From Triplophysa rosa (Eukaryota > Chordata > Actinopteri > Cypriniformes > Nemacheilidae), in the NCBI RefSeq assembly GCF_024868665.1, contig NC_079905.1:7294879-7358878 (forward strand): a stretch of 64,000 nucleotides of DNA, read 5' to 3'. The position numbers were made by a program, and so were the translations under genes. Under the pieces are notes generated by a model. It did not search any database, had not been told where the DNA came from, and saw only the letters and a program-made list of their open reading frames with translations. Shown one piece after another: positions 10,971 to 24,600 of the stretch. The first letter of the stretch is position 1; each line of letters begins with the position of its first letter.

Positions 10971-11211
10971 ATCATTTATTTATCCTCATGTCGATCAAAA
11001 CCTGTATGACCTTTATTCCTTGAACACAAAAGAAGATATTCTGAGACATGTCTCAGTGGCTTTGTGTCCATACAATGGAAGTCAAAGGGGACCAGTTTGG
11101 TTACCAACATTCATGAAAATATCTTATTTTGTGTTCTGCAGAAGAAAGTCAGTCATACAGGTTTGGAATGACAAGAGGGTGAATAAATGATGAAAGAATT
11201 TTCATTTTTGA
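10971..11211. repeat. Cyprinid fold-back MITE copy
   Basis: GAACACAAAAGAAGATATT and AATATCTTATTTTGTGTTC face each other across CAATGGAAGTCAAAGG. Internal landmarks include TCATACAGGTTTGGAATGA. Outer ends have decayed. Confidence 0.7.
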
Positions 11212-11733
11212 TACATGATTATTGAAAGGGCATATACCGCAGCTGTAACAAAAAATCAAATGCGCATTATATAATTTGGATTATGCGCTTTTTAGAAACG
11301 TTTTTATGAAACTACATTATTTCTGTCATGACGTCCTTCCTCTGTGTTTATTTCTGGGCTACAGGATCTTTGCGGCAGGAGTGAAAGGAAGACCACACGC
11401 CGCGTGACTTCTGAGTCTGATTGGTCACAGGGCTAAAGTGGACTTGAAGTCTAAACGCGTGCACACATACACACACACTTTCTATCCGAGGCTTTTTAAA
11501 ACACCCCTTGCTTTAGCCGCTTTTAAATTTATATATGAATGAAAGACTCCCCACTTCACACAGCAAAATCCCACCCTACCAACAGAGAAAGGAAGCTAGA
11601 AAGAATAATCGCACAAAAAAAGAGGTTTGAAAGAGAAGAAAAATGTGACCGTTTAATGGAGAAAGCGAGTAAACAGTTGTGAAGCAAAACTCAAGGCTAA
11701 ATGTACAGTAAACTAGACAGGAAATGGGATATT
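11212..11733 (-). other. epha10 intron
   Basis: Unique-looking intron with a CACACATACACACACAC stretch near 11461 and an A-rich part at 11540-11700. No feature could be supported. Confidence 0.4.
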
Positions 11734-13102
<1,369 letters not shown>

Positions 13103-13306
13103 TAGAGTGCTGTAGACGGCCTCTATCTTGTCATCCTGGAAAGGTCTGAATCCCGATACTTTACACACCAGGTTGCTGTTCACCAGGACCTTGTGAGCTG
13201 CCAGCCGGCGATGGATGAAGCCCATTTCTGTAAGATACTTCATCCCAGATGCCACACCGCTCAACAGTTCCACCAGCTGGAGAACGGTCAACTGACCTTC
13301 ATGTTG
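13103..13306 (-). CDS. epha10: epha10 pseudokinase exon: HRR and GFR in place of HRD and DFG
   Basis: Exactly 68 codons from acceptor TTTATAG to donor CTA|GTGAGT. The helix E part [16 protein letters not shown] is normal. The catalytic loop reads [14 protein letters not shown] instead of HRDLAARNILVN. The catalytic Asp is Arg (codons at 13205-13213), and the Asn that binds magnesium is Lys. The metal-binding DFG reads GFR (13145-13153) in [19 protein letters not shown] keeps one activation-loop tyrosine. By known kinase chemistry phosphotransfer should be impossible. The frame and splice sites are intact, so this is a maintained pseudokinase, not a broken gene. Confidence 0.95.
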
Positions 13307-13389
13307 CTATAAACAAATATAAAAGATGTTGGATTGTGGGCGGGGCTAAGAAACCGTCAAAATGTCCTGTAAATCCATACTTTTCTTAC

Positions 13390-13451
13390 CCGCAGAAAAG
13401 AGTCAAGTGTCCCGTTGGTCATACTCTCCACCACGATCATCATCGTGTTGC
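13390..13451 (-). CDS. epha10: epha10 kinase-like domain, hinge exon
   Basis: A 62-base exon between TTTCAG and CGG|GTAAGA. It encodes (G)NTMMIVVESMTNGTLDSFLR, the beta-5 strand, gatekeeper/hinge and helix D. The usual hinge TEYM/TEFM reads VESM, so the hinge aromatic residue is Ser. It is the smallest kinase exon, as in other Eph genes. Confidence 0.93.
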
Positions 13452-14886
13452 CTGAAACAAAACACACACATATGCCGCAACTAACCAATCAGAAACAAGT
13501 ATTCCAATAACGCCCGTTATGTACAGTATGTGCACTTCCTGTTTCAGACAGTGAGTGATCGAAACATGCCCAAAGTGAGACAAGGGACGGATGCTCCATT
13601 AGAGAGGCGGGTAGCAGCAAATCCCCAGGTATTACAGAAAAGAGAAAGAGAGAGAGATGGATCCCTCTATCACATACACTGACACCAACAATCTGGAGCA
13701 TTCAACGGACAACCCAATCAATCTGGTCAATCTAGCATCGCCAGCTCCATCACACCCCCTGCGGGGAGGAGCAGACACGCCTGACCAACCCCAATCAGAG
13801 GACCTCCTACCGGGCTCTCAACTCGGGTCCTTTGGAGCTGCAGGGGGTCTGACAGGTGGATGGAGGTGCGGGATGAAGAGGACCGTGGTGGGTGTGAGAC
13901 TTTCAGGAGATAAACAGCAGCAAAAAAAATGGAGATTTGCAGGTGGAGGAAGTGAAGTCGAGGAGAAAGATTAGAGTCATTAAAGGGGGCTTGCTGTGAT
14001 TTGGCCACCAATTACTCCAACCTGAACATCTGCTACTGTGCTCGCTGAGCGCACGCACACACACACACACGCACGGGCTAATTCAATCAGGAAAAAAAGC
14101 AATTCATTCTTCTCTCTAAAATGCCAGTGAGCACATCAGCTCCTGCCCTCCATTTTAAGACAACACAATTAGAACAAGAACCAATTTTGCTTTGTTGAAG
14201 AATCACCACATACATTTAAATGAGGCACGGGGACATTCAGTGGGGTCATATTATCAACCCAAACCGGATTTTCTCTTGCTCTTTTGTAATATGCTTGTTG
14301 TAACTTACATAAGCAATTCAATTAAGATATGAAAAGGTATAGAATTTTTTTAAATCTTTTAGCCCAGTGTATGTCTGTTCGATAGAACTTCAGTACATGC
14401 GGTGACCAACTGTAAATATGTGGAATATTCCTCACATTATTTATCAAAAAATGTGTTTAATAAAAAGATCAAATCCGTTTTAAAACATGCAGTTAAGCAA
14501 TTTCATGTAAATGTCAAATTTATCATTAAAAACTGTTTTTACCTTACTGATATGTCAGATGTCAATATTTGGTGGTTTAAAATACATGCTAGGTCTCCTT
14601 TAAAGCATTTCTTTATGGTCAGGTAAGTGCCGCTTTCTGAACTGTCACATCCGCAACAGAGAACTGTCACATAATAAGATGTTTTTCCCATAAAAATGAG
14701 AACAGAAAAATGAAAATTAAACAAATACTGTTTGTTCTATTAAGAGACAACTCTTCTCAAATTGTTGGTTATTACTGCTTCAAGGTTGTGCATTTTAATT
14801 CACAGAATTCTTACAAAAAACATTGTCCTTTCTCAAAAACGTCAGTGCTTTCTAGTGACAACCGTAACATGCATATTTCCCTCGTT
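13452..14886 (-). other. epha10 intron, GA/CA-rich
   Basis: Holds short (GA)n near 13640 and (CA)n near 14052-14071. Overlapping frames at 13657-14011 on both strands (105 and 94 codons) show no recognisable protein and are probably chance in a GC-richer patch. Confidence 0.4.
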
Positions 14887-16150
14887 TTAAAGCGGCAGTC
14901 CGCAAGTTTTTTGGAGTAAAAATTAGCTAAAACCAATTATTGAGCAAGTACATGAAAGCACGGTGTTTAAAACTGTGTCACTACCCTTGCTGGATTCACC
15001 ACTGAACGCTTGTAATAATGGTTTGTAATTTGCCCTGTCGGGTCGACATTCCCAGAGATCCTTATATGGTGTCTTTCGTCTATGCATCATTTTGTCACAT
15101 TCGTACACAGAACGAAGAGGATCCGGCTGCTAGCCAGCGCGTGGATGCTGCGAGTGACAGGCGGTTTATAGCGTGTACTCACAACTGCTGGGTAGGATTT
15201 CATACAACGTTTAGTATTATTTATGGCGGCGTTTAGTACTTTTACTTTTAAACGCCAAGCAGTGTTGACATCTGGGGATTCATCATTTGTGAAAAACAAG
15301 AAAGAACGAACTGAAGACGGTTTACAAAGAAACAGGGAATGTGATCGGACTCGTGCGAAAATGAATATTGGCAAGGCATTTCAAAGGTGGCGGGTACTCC
15401 GTGATCTGAAAGGATTGTAAACGGATGCAGACATCGCTTTATTTCTTCTGAACAGGTAAGACACATTTTTAATATTTCAATAAATAACACAAAAACCGTA
15501 GTGCACTTGTTGTGTTAATATAGACGGGTACAGTTTCATCGGTTGTTCTTTCTCTCTTTATGTTCGTTATGATAAATGTAATTTAAGACCTATTCGCCCG
15601 GGATAGTATTATCTGGGGACCTCGTGTGATTTAGAAATGACCTCCCCACATCTGTATTTCATTAGCACGGACAAGTGAAGCCCGTGATTTTACTCAAATG
15701 TACGGACTTATATCCCAGATATGATGACGAGGCTTTGCATATAGTATATATAGTTGTATGATGTACAGCGATGTATGACCGTGCCTGTCAGCATTTGAGG
15801 GCGTTCAGGGATCTTCGCGTTCAGGGATCTTCTGTCTGGTTCGCGTTACGGGAGTTTCCATGAGAAATAACAAAATGACCCAGCACCCGAAATAATATCA
15901 AAACACTTCAACACAGCCTCCATTTGCGCTATTTGTGTCTGTTTATGTTCTTATTTGTTTCGTGTTATATCATCTGCCATGTTATCTGCGTTTATTCTGC
16001 GCTACTGATGTACAGTGAAGACTCGTCCGCGCAGTTGAGCAGTGCCGAATCACAACTCACGTAAAGAAATATCTCCTCACATCACCTGCAGTAGCAATTT
16101 ACAAACTGAGATGGCGACAAAGAGGCCAATCCTACGGACTGCCGCTTTAA
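14887..16150. mobile_element. TTAA-ended non-autonomous DNA transposon, 1264 bases
   Basis: The ends TTAAAGCGGCAGTCCG and CGGACTGCCGCTTTAA are perfect 16-base inverted repeats followed by near-matching bases. It shares the TTAAAG start with the element at 9421 but little else. Internal frames of 60-95 codons overlap on both strands without similarity to a transposase. It lies in the large intron between the hinge exon and the N-lobe exon. Confidence 0.75.
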
Positions 16151-17667
16151 GGCTGTCTAAGACTTTTGCTCAGATTTTGCCAAGATTTTCTTTCTGGACT
16201 TGTTGCAGAAATTATGCGCTAGTCTGCAGATTCTATCACGTAGTGTGTGATGCCCTGTTTTTCTCTGCAAACTTTCAAAAAGTCTGCAAATGTGTGATGT
16301 CTAGTTTTTTTTAAATCTGTTCAGATTTTTAAAGTCGTGTAGTGTATTCCAGCCTTTAAACAGAAAACACATAAAATAATCTTTCTTTGATGTCTGGACT
16401 CCATAATCAGAGGCTTAGAAAAATGTAAAGAAATTGTTCAATATATTGGTACCGACTGTATTTTCTGAGAATTTGTTTTGACTGCAAATGTCAAACCCAT
16501 AACGTTAGAATTGCTAAGTTTCTGAAAGATGGTGCTGTGTGTGACTAAAAGACCTGCATTGTTTGTCAATAATATGCAAGTAAATAAACAGCAAAATGAT
16601 TCCACTTTAATAAAGACAGAAACATATTTTTATTATAAAAAAATTCAATTTCACGGCCAGTAAGCAATATTTTCAGTGGGTACATTTTTGCAATTTACCT
16701 ACTATTGGCAGGTGTAGCAACAAAGTAATTTAAGACTCTGATAATGGAGTTGAACTTTTTCGAATGAGACTTTTGTCATTGTGCAGTCTAACATACACAA
16801 CCTCAATCCTGTCATGCATTTCTATCATCCGCCACAACTACAATCAATGCAAAGACAAAAATTCCAGCTGTACTTCAGCACTAATACACAAAGTCCCGAA
16901 CTAATATAAGTGCTGCTATTCCTTTAATTCAGCAAATCTGTTCTCTGTCTCCTGCCGCCTCCGGTCTCACTCCACATCACCTTCATCATCCCTACGGCAA
17001 GAGCACCGTAGGCAAATCCATCTGGCCATTTTATCTCCAGGAACATCACATCGATCGATCAAAAGATGGATCTGTTCTCCTAACTCCACACTTCGGTACC
17101 TCCGGCCAAATTCCCTCCCGTCACGCTGTGGACTGGAAGTTCTTGGATTCATTTAATCCTGATTCTTCTCCCTCCGTCCTTTAAGAAGGTGATAACATCT
17201 AAACCTCCTCGTTCTCTTTGATCTTCTATCTCTAACGGCCATTCGTCCTACAGGTATCGACTCTTCCTTTCTCTTTCCGCTCTTATGAGGATCGTCCCAT
17301 TTATTCAGAGGTTCAGTTCCCAATAAACTGTCCGATCAATGGCATATCATTCTCTTTTCTATTACTGCAGTGGGACATCCCGCTCTTCCTTCCTTATCTT
17401 TTTTCAATAGAGGGACGTACCATCCATTCTGTCCTTCTGAATCTATTCAAGTTGAGGGTCCTCAAATCCCTTATTCCTTTCGATCTTTGCCTTTCCCTAT
17501 TCCGTGAGCAATGGTCCAATCACCACGCAGCATTTATTTTCTACAGCGGGACGTCCCATACATCTCTACTTCTTTCTTTTTTCTTTGCTTTCCATTCTTT
17601 ACCTTTTTCTACATTGTTTGAATTGGCACGAATGCAAGCATTTTTGTCTTTCTTTGTCTTTACTGAC
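16151..17667 (-). other. epha10 intron
   Basis: Mostly unique AT-rich DNA. From 16920 to 17640 the + strand is pyrimidine-rich (TTCCTTTC/CCTCC runs), giving chance open frames. No exon signature was seen. Confidence 0.4.
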
Positions 17668-17853
17668 CTCTGGTAATGACTCCCTCCAGACGTACAATGT
17701 TGGCGTGATCGAACTGTCCCAGAATTCCTGCTTCGCTGAGGAACGAGCGTCTCTGTTTTTCCGAGCAGCCTGCCCGAAGCGTCTTTATGGCCACGGGTAA
17801 TTCGCGTTTGCTGGGCAGTTTCAAGCAACCCCAACATACCTCGCCAAAGTCTC
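17668..17853 (-). CDS. epha10: epha10 kinase-like domain, N-lobe
   Basis: The acceptor CCCTGCAG splits a Gly codon with the previous exon, and the donor is AGAG|GTCAGT. The 61 codons encode [55 protein letters not shown] and EGVITR. The beta-3 lysine (codon at 17783-17785, in VAIK) and the helix C glutamate (SEAGIL) are both present. As I recall, human EPHA10 has VAVH, so the lysine appears lost in mammals but kept here. Confidence 0.94.
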
Positions 17854-17918
17854 CTGCAGGGCCAAGTTACATACTTAAGACATAAAATAATAAGATTGCA
17901 ACAATATTGGTTATCGTT

Positions 17919-18038
17919 TAAAGGAATAGTTCACACAAAATTGCAGGAATAATTTACACAAAAGTTATACATTTAAAGATAATCTTATCAAAGACATGGA
18001 GGTGTGTGACAGAATGTTCATTTTTGAGTAAACTCTAA
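17919..18038. repeat. Truncated cyprinid MITE in a 225-base intron
   Basis: TAAAGGAATAGTTCACAC and TTCATTTTTGAGTAAACT are the two ends of the family with the palindromic core missing. It fills half of the intron separating the two exons that code the nucleotide loop. Confidence 0.6.
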
Positions 18039-18078
18039 TACTTAATAGAAGATTCTGAATTTGCAGGATTTCTGGTAC

Positions 18079-18204
18079 CTGTATGGACTATCCTCTCTAT
18101 CTTAATGCTGGAGATGTCCAGTTCTTTGGCAAAGGCGTGGATAGCTTGGAGCAAATCTTCACATGTTTCCGGGTCAATGTACGTCCTTCTGGTTGGGATT
18201 TTAA
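18079..18204 (-). CDS. epha10: epha10 juxtamembrane end and nucleotide-loop start
   Basis: The acceptor is TTTTTTGTAG and the donor is ACAG|GTACCA. It encodes (F)[17 protein letters not shown], then [15 protein letters not shown] and [10 protein letters not shown]. Eph receptors normally have two juxtamembrane tyrosines (YIDPxTYEDP); here the first is kept and the second is Cys. The nucleotide loop across the junction reads HTGDFG instead of GAGEFG, so its first glycine is His. Confidence 0.94.
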
Positions 18205-19529
18205 CTACAAAAAAGTATATAATTAGCGGTGTGAAAATGAAATCTTGCCATGGTTTTGACCTCATGACTAACGAAACAACATGAGCAACACAAGCAATTC
18301 ATGCATATACTATGTCCAAAACCGCGGACTTGTTCACTCATTCATTATTCAATACATACTGTAACAAATGTCAGTTCACTATATGAGGAAAGACAAGAGT
18401 GATTGCAAAAATCAATAATTTAAAAAGTGATTTAAGTCTGAAGCGATGAGTTTCTAAACAAATACTCTACAATATAAAAGCTAGTCATTCAGATAAACAT
18501 GAATCATTTTGTATTAAAGCTTCACTTAAATAACAACTATTTGTTCAGTAATATGCATCTTGTATTATATTCTTGTGTTGCGGCTGGTCTCTCTGAAATG
18601 TGCTTACCGCTCATCATCGACCCGAGCCAAACCAGAGGCTTAACTTCACATTCTCATAACAACTTATTGATCGGAAGCTCACATACATACACACATACTT
18701 AAAACTACAATTACAAAACAAATTAAAGGTCCTTCATTCCATCATGAGAGCGGGGCTCAAGATCGAAGACCTCTTCATCGGGAATGAGGCTTTTGTATCG
18801 TATTCCACATGTACCGCCTATACCACAGTGATTTCCAGCTCATTTCCTCATTCCTATTCAAGTTGGTTTTAACAGATTCACAGATTTCACCACCTCAGAA
18901 TAACCAAGGGGCTTTTTATAAATAAAGACAGAAGATAATTCCCAGGATTCCAAACAGACAAGCACATATAGTTATTTAAATGAGGAGATACCGTAAACCA
19001 GAATGTGTTGTTTTCATACAAAGCTATATTTATAACTAGTACTATAGAGTTTAACCCCATTCCAAACCCTCAGTAAACTTGATCAATTTCGACTAGATTT
19101 GAACAAAATTTGAAAAGAAAATATTATTTACTTATCTATTAATTCATCTTTTTCATGGGGACATTACTGAGGTTTTGGCAGATTTAGTTAACTTCCGGGA
19201 ACAATTTTGTCTCCAAACTACAGTACTTAGTTAATCCCCAAACATACATTTGAGTCTGAAGCATTAAATCCACAAATAAATTCACAGTCGGCCAGTTTTA
19301 CACACACAAATAAAGCAGGCCTCAGAGACTTTATAATGACAACTAACCACTGATCCCTACCAGTGTTTCTAGGTCATCCAAAAACACGGCAGTAAAATAA
19401 GAACGTGCAAGAAAATAGGGTGTGCTATCAGAAGTTGTGTAAAAGATGGAAGAACAAATTTGTAAAACAAAGGGTGGTGGGAGACAGATATCCCGCACAA
19501 TGGGTCACCACAGAACGGAGCCCAGACCA

Positions 19530-19530
<1 letters not shown>

Positions 19531-19572
<42 letters not shown>
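19531..19572 (+). repeat. (GA)n microsatellite
   Basis: Twenty-one uninterrupted GA units. Confidence 0.95.
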
Positions 19573-19573
<1 letters not shown>

Positions 19574-19729
19574 AAGGAGAGACTTTTACATGACTTTTAT
19601 TAATCTATAACATTTTTTGCTTTAAAAGACAATAAGAATCTTTACTTAGAATTAAAAAAAATAATAATAAATTAAATTAATTTCTTCATAAATTCATTAA
19701 AAGACATTTAGATAAAAACTTTAGTTCCC

Positions 19730-19732
<3 letters not shown>

Positions 19733-19766
<34 letters not shown>
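19733..19766 (+). repeat. (AG)n microsatellite
   Basis: Seventeen AG units in an AT-rich setting, 160 bases from the previous tract. Confidence 0.95.
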
Positions 19767-19770
<4 letters not shown>

Positions 19771-21437
19771 TAAGTCGGGAAGGAATTACTGCTCATAATC
19801 AGTGATGATGCTGTTAAGATTTATTTTGCAAGTACAATTTCTTTGTGACAGAATAATTTTTCTTGTTAAAAGCAAAAGTTAAACTCTATATTTATATTGT
19901 TCTCATTATTTTTAATTGAAGTTTTGTTGCCAGAAAGTAAAGGACCTGTGATAAATGCTTTGTTTTCTGTGTGAATGGGTCTGACTTATGCCAAGACAGC
20001 AGAACAATAAACATTATTTATTTGGTTTTGCCTTCATAAAGAAAATGACACACAATTTTGTTGTATTTCATTAATTACTATCTGTCTTCAGAATTCTTCG
20101 TATTTCATTATTCATATATTCCTTATTTGCCTAATGTAATTTATTCTATATATTCGACTTGCATCTTATTTGCTCATATATTTATAATATTATTTGACTC
20201 CATAATCTATATCAATGTTTAACATTCATCTTGACAATGGCGTTAATGTAATTTATCTATATATTCTCCTTTCATCTTATTTGCTCATATATTTTTTTAT
20301 ATTATTTTACTTTATGGTCTATATTAACATTTATCTTGACAATGCCTTACAAAATACTTTATTGTGTCTCACATGTCAGAATTACGATCAAGGTTCCCTT
20401 AAAAGGACTTTCTACCTTGGACACATGAGATTACACATTTGCATTTTTGTGGGAGTTCTTTTTAGAAAAAGAAGATTTGCATTACAACAGTTTGTTCAGG
20501 AATATGACAAAAAAAAATCACAACAAAAATATTAAATATTACATGCATTACAAAGTGAAAGATATAAACGGATCTTCCATGCATCTTCATAGCAGTCTTT
20601 GCCTATGTGTGATGTAGTGTCTATTCTGGCATAATGTGCATGGCAAATGCATTTGCATGTTAAATGCAATAGATCACGATCGCAGTGAGTTAATGAAGAC
20701 GAGCGAATGTAGGTCTCAGCATCTGTCAGACTGCATTCACATATGGATACACTGTAAATAAGTTAGACGTGATGTGTGTGCGTGTCATCAGCGTTCATTG
20801 TTTGAGCAGATTTAATGCCTCAGCAGCACGACTGCTCCGCACAGACGCTCATTACTCACAAAACCTACTGCTGCTCTGGCAAACACACACATATCACATG
20901 CGAGCACATACGCACACATGCATATTAATGCTAACACATCTGGCCGGAGTTCAGAGAGGTTTGAGGGAAAATGGCAAAAAAAAGAAAGATAACTAGATGT
21001 ACTGAACACTAAACGTTGTATTTGAATATTTTTTTTGTCACAGAGATGATGAAGACGACACAGGAAATCTTGGGTAGAGAGAGGAAATGGAACTAGACTG
21101 GACTAGACTTGGCTGGCACTCCCCTTCCCCCATTCTTCCCACTTTCTCATCATCACAGAAGACTACTGGAGCATGTTAATGGACGGCAGCATTAGGCCGG
21201 CTGGTGTTAAGGCACGCATACGGACTTAGACGTTAATGCAGTGCCTCTTTAAACTTCCTTAATCTCTCTTTTTTCACTGATCACTATTCTGGATTCGTTT
21301 TTTCCCTTTCCCTCCATCCTAATCTCTCCGCCTGTGACAGGCCATGTCCATTACTGCCTTCTGAAATGAAGCCCACAGTCAGACTGATTTGTGGAATCGA
21401 TGCACATGTGTGTGCGGAAACACGTAGTTATACTCAC

Positions 21438-21493
21438 ACTGGAAGTAAAGATCATCGTCTCCCTCCTGACTGGCCTTACTGTAGCCACACTGT
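21438..21493 (-). CDS. epha10: epha10 small juxtamembrane exon
   Basis: This 56-base exon is too short for an ORF search. It lies between acceptor TTTTTCCTCACAG and donor CAGT|GTGAGT. It encodes RQCGYSKASQEGDDDLYFQ and splices in phase to the transmembrane exon (AG|A Arg) and to FKIPTRR (T|TT Phe). Human EPHA10 has ELYFHFKVPTRR at this place as recalled, and other Ephs have CGYSKAKQ. The match to both supports the call. Confidence 0.92.
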
Positions 21494-21628
21494 CTGTGAG
21501 GAAAAACACACACAAAGGACGTGTCATGAAAAACAAACCACCAGAAAACACCTTTGAGGAAAATACAAATCGCTACCAGCTGTAGGGAAACAGCCCTTAA
21601 AGTGGCAATCTGTTATCTTTTTGCTATC

Positions 21629-21989
21629 TAAAGGAATACTCCACCCCAAAAAATGTCTTTGTTCGGTTGAACACAAATAAAGATATTTGGTAGAATGTTA
21701 GCACCTGACAATTCATGGGGCATCATTGTCTACCATGGTATAAAGAATTAAAATGGTAGTCAAAGGTGCCCTATAACTGTTTGCTTTCCTATATTCCTCA
21801 AAATATATTTTCTGTTCAACAGAACAAAAAAATGATATATATAATTTTTGTTTACTATTGTAGTCAATGAATTGTCAGTTGCCAACATTCTTTCAAATAT
21901 CTTTATTTGTGTTCAAACGATCAAAGACATTTATAAAGGTTTGGACAACTTGAGGGTTGAATTTTCATTTTTGGGTGGAGTATCCCTAC
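21629..21989. repeat. Cyprinid fold-back MITE, near full length
   Basis: Ends TAAAGGAATACTCCACCC and GGGTGGAGTATCCCTA are inverted repeats. The inner arms pair through AACACAAATAAAGATATTTG and CAAATATCTTTATTTGTG. It lies 135 bases upstream of the small juxtamembrane exon on the - strand. Confidence 0.8.
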
Positions 21990-22310
21990 AAATTGCTTCA
22001 CAAAAAATCTGCTAAATGTCTAAATGTAAATGTGCTTACTCTCGCGAATAGAGAAATTTTTAAACACTGACGTTTTAATGAAGTTTTTAATGAACACTGA
22101 CATTTTTTATGAACTCAATAATTAAATTTTGTCATTTTATCAACGGAAGTTACAGATTTGAGCATTAAAGTGACAAATCTCATTAAAATTATTTATGAAC
22201 GAGTCAACACTGCTGCTCTAAACAAAATCAACATGGTCAGAAAATGCTTAAAATATAACAATTATATCCCTTGAGATAAAAAAATGATTTTAGATTTTCT
22301 GGTAACACTT

Positions 22311-22541
22311 TAGTTTTTTAACACTTATTCTGGACCAATTATCACTATTAACTAGTTGCTTATTAGCATGCCTATTATTAGCATATTGGCTGTTTACTAG
22401 TAATTATAAAGCACATATTCCGCATGACAACATTCTATATCCTTAAACCGACCTTATAACTATTAATAAGCAACAAATTAGGAGTTTATTGAGGCAAATA
22501 TGTTTTGTTAATAGAATTGAACCTTAAAATAAAGTGTGACC
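22311..22541. mobile_element. hAT-like MITE (GGTAACACTTTA ends)
   Basis: Ends GGTAACACTTTA and TAAAGTGTGACC are imperfect inverted repeats. The interior has TAACTAGTTGCTTATTAGCATG and AATAAGCAACAAATTAGGAG, familiar from a widespread teleost repeat. No target duplication could be made out. Confidence 0.6.
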
Positions 22542-22714
22542 ACAATTTTATACCTATTTTCAATAAAAGTTGATATACAATAAACTCACACATTTTTCAA
22601 AAATTTGGCAGGAACAATGTACAACGTGAAACTCCCAGCATGCCCAAAAATCACATTTTCACTCTCATCCCAACACAACGTCTACAGTATTTTGAATGTA
22701 ATTGAGCTATTTTT

Positions 22715-23150
22715 ACATATAGGCGGTTTCAAAGCAACAACATAAACACATTACTGCGATTTTGTGGCCCGAACTTAACTTCCGGTACACATCCGCAAAA
22801 ATAGAATCTCTGCAGATTTTTTCTGATAACAAGCAAAAGTAAATTATAGCTAGCAAGTAAAAAGTATGACTAGCCAGTATTATTTTGGGTGACCAGCAGA
22901 TGAAACGTTACTAGGCTAAACTTAAATGTGACAAATTTACACGACCCATTTAACAAATAGTTTTTATTAAATAAAATTAATATACAATAAAATTCAGCAA
23001 ATTGTTCATTTAATACAATTATCATACAATAAAATATGAATATAAATTAAATTAAATACAAATAGTTATATGATTAGCCACTAGCCAGACTGATCAACAA
23101 ACACAGACCGGAAGATAACTTTAAGCCAGGCAGGTGCGGCCGATGACATC
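22715..23150 (-). repeat. AT-rich dispersed repeat, copy A
   Basis: In reverse orientation it matches 44405-44850: both carry GACCGGAAG/CTTCCGGTC, TATTGTATGATAATTGTA and GTGTACC(G/T)GAAGTTAAGTT in the same order. The core contains many ATACAATAAAAT-type motifs. No terminal inverted repeat was recognised. Confidence 0.7.
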
Positions 23151-24563
23151 ATCTATAACAGTATAGAAAATATAATAGTTTCTGACCTTTCTGACCTGCA
23201 ATACTTATTTTAAAATTCACCCAACAAAGCCCATTCAGTAAATTACAGATAAACATGAAAATGATTTTCATTGTAGCTTAATGAAACTTTATAGAGTTTA
23301 TGAGGGCTGTCGTGAGATGAACAAAGGCTTTTACACAGGCCAATGCACGTGTGCTACTCTATTTACAGGACCATATGCATTTCAAGGTACTCTAGGGGTC
23401 GGAGGGATTCTGAGCAGATATGAGGTTTTAGCTCAGATCTGTAGTTCACAGTAGGGAAATGCTGTAGTGTGATGGTTAACCGCTGCCCTGACAAAGCTGT
23501 AGCGGCAGTGCGAGAAAAATCGGGCTTCTGTGGGATCTGATGGTATTTGGACGATTTTACGTTTTGGATTAGCATGTCATAGAGACACTGGGGAAAGGCA
23601 TGCGCCACGGGAGGGATTACAGACACACACACAAGCACACACACACACAGCAGAATCGCTCAAAAGGATGTTGAAGTTTCGTACGCTCCAGGATATTTGC
23701 CGGAGCATATGCAGTACTAAGGAAAGGACTAACTCACTAAATAAAAGTCAGACTTGACTTCAGTGTGTGTGTGTGCGTGTGTGTTGGCAGGCATCTCATT
23801 ACAGCGATCAGAACATCCACAATCTACTCTAAAAAGGCGATGAGCACAGGCATCGACTGACTGACTACTACAAAGACGACAGGGCAGAGAGGGACATGCA
23901 GGCGCACGCACATTCGGTGTCTCCTGGGTCTCGGGTTTGAGCTCTCTGTTAGGAAACAGTGGCAGGGAAAGACGAGTGAGAAGATGGGGAGGGACGCGGC
24001 AGTGGGAGATAAAAGGTTGCAGAGAAACGCAGGCATGCCTGTACCTTGGAAACAGCTGCGTGGTGGGAGGGAGAGGAGGAGGTGGAGGAGGAAGAGTAGA
24101 GAAGGAGGTAGAGAGCACCACCACGTGTGTAGGAGCTACGTTGGAGGGTCTGGAGAAGCCACTAGGGGAAGAGAGGAAGGAAGGGCCTGAGAAAAAAATC
24201 TTCCTCCTAGAGAGGATGTAGTCACATGGGCTTTGACATCACAGGAAGTACACTAGATGGCCAGGAGTGCTTTTGATCAAAATGGGATCTGATGACATCA
24301 CTCGTGATGCAGACTAACTTCTAACTTACTTTCCAAGTTACTTAAAGTAATACAACGCAAACAAAGATCCCTTGAAACCACAGACAGGTGCAACATGAGA
24401 GCATCTTATAACTTGGTAGGAGCTATTATGACTGTCTGCCTCAATAACGAAGTGAAAGATAAGGGGTCGAGTGAAGGTCGGGGGATTGAAAGGTGTGATG
24501 GATCCGTGCAGGAGAAAGAACGCAGAGGAGCGGAGACCAATTACCACACACTTTTACGGCGTT

Positions 24564-24600
<37 letters not shown>

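Larger units (their letters stand above)
18205..21437 (-). other. epha10 intron, 3.2 kb
   Basis: AT-rich, with two (GA)n tracts listed separately. Repeated TTTGCTCATATATTT and ATTCATCTTGACAATG motifs at 20165-20345 show a local duplication of about 120 bases. No exon was seen. Confidence 0.45.

Noticed and set aside
15087..15490. Frames of 95 and 80 codons near 15.3 kb as genes
   Set aside because: They are inside a TTAA-ended transposon and match no transposase I recognise.
19531..19766. (GA)n tracts as CRISPR-like or satellite arrays
   Set aside because: They are simple dinucleotide microsatellites without spacers.
23729..24221. Frames on both strands near 24 kb (up to 131 codons)
   Set aside because: They reflect GGAGG/CCTCC-rich sequence with no splice or domain support.
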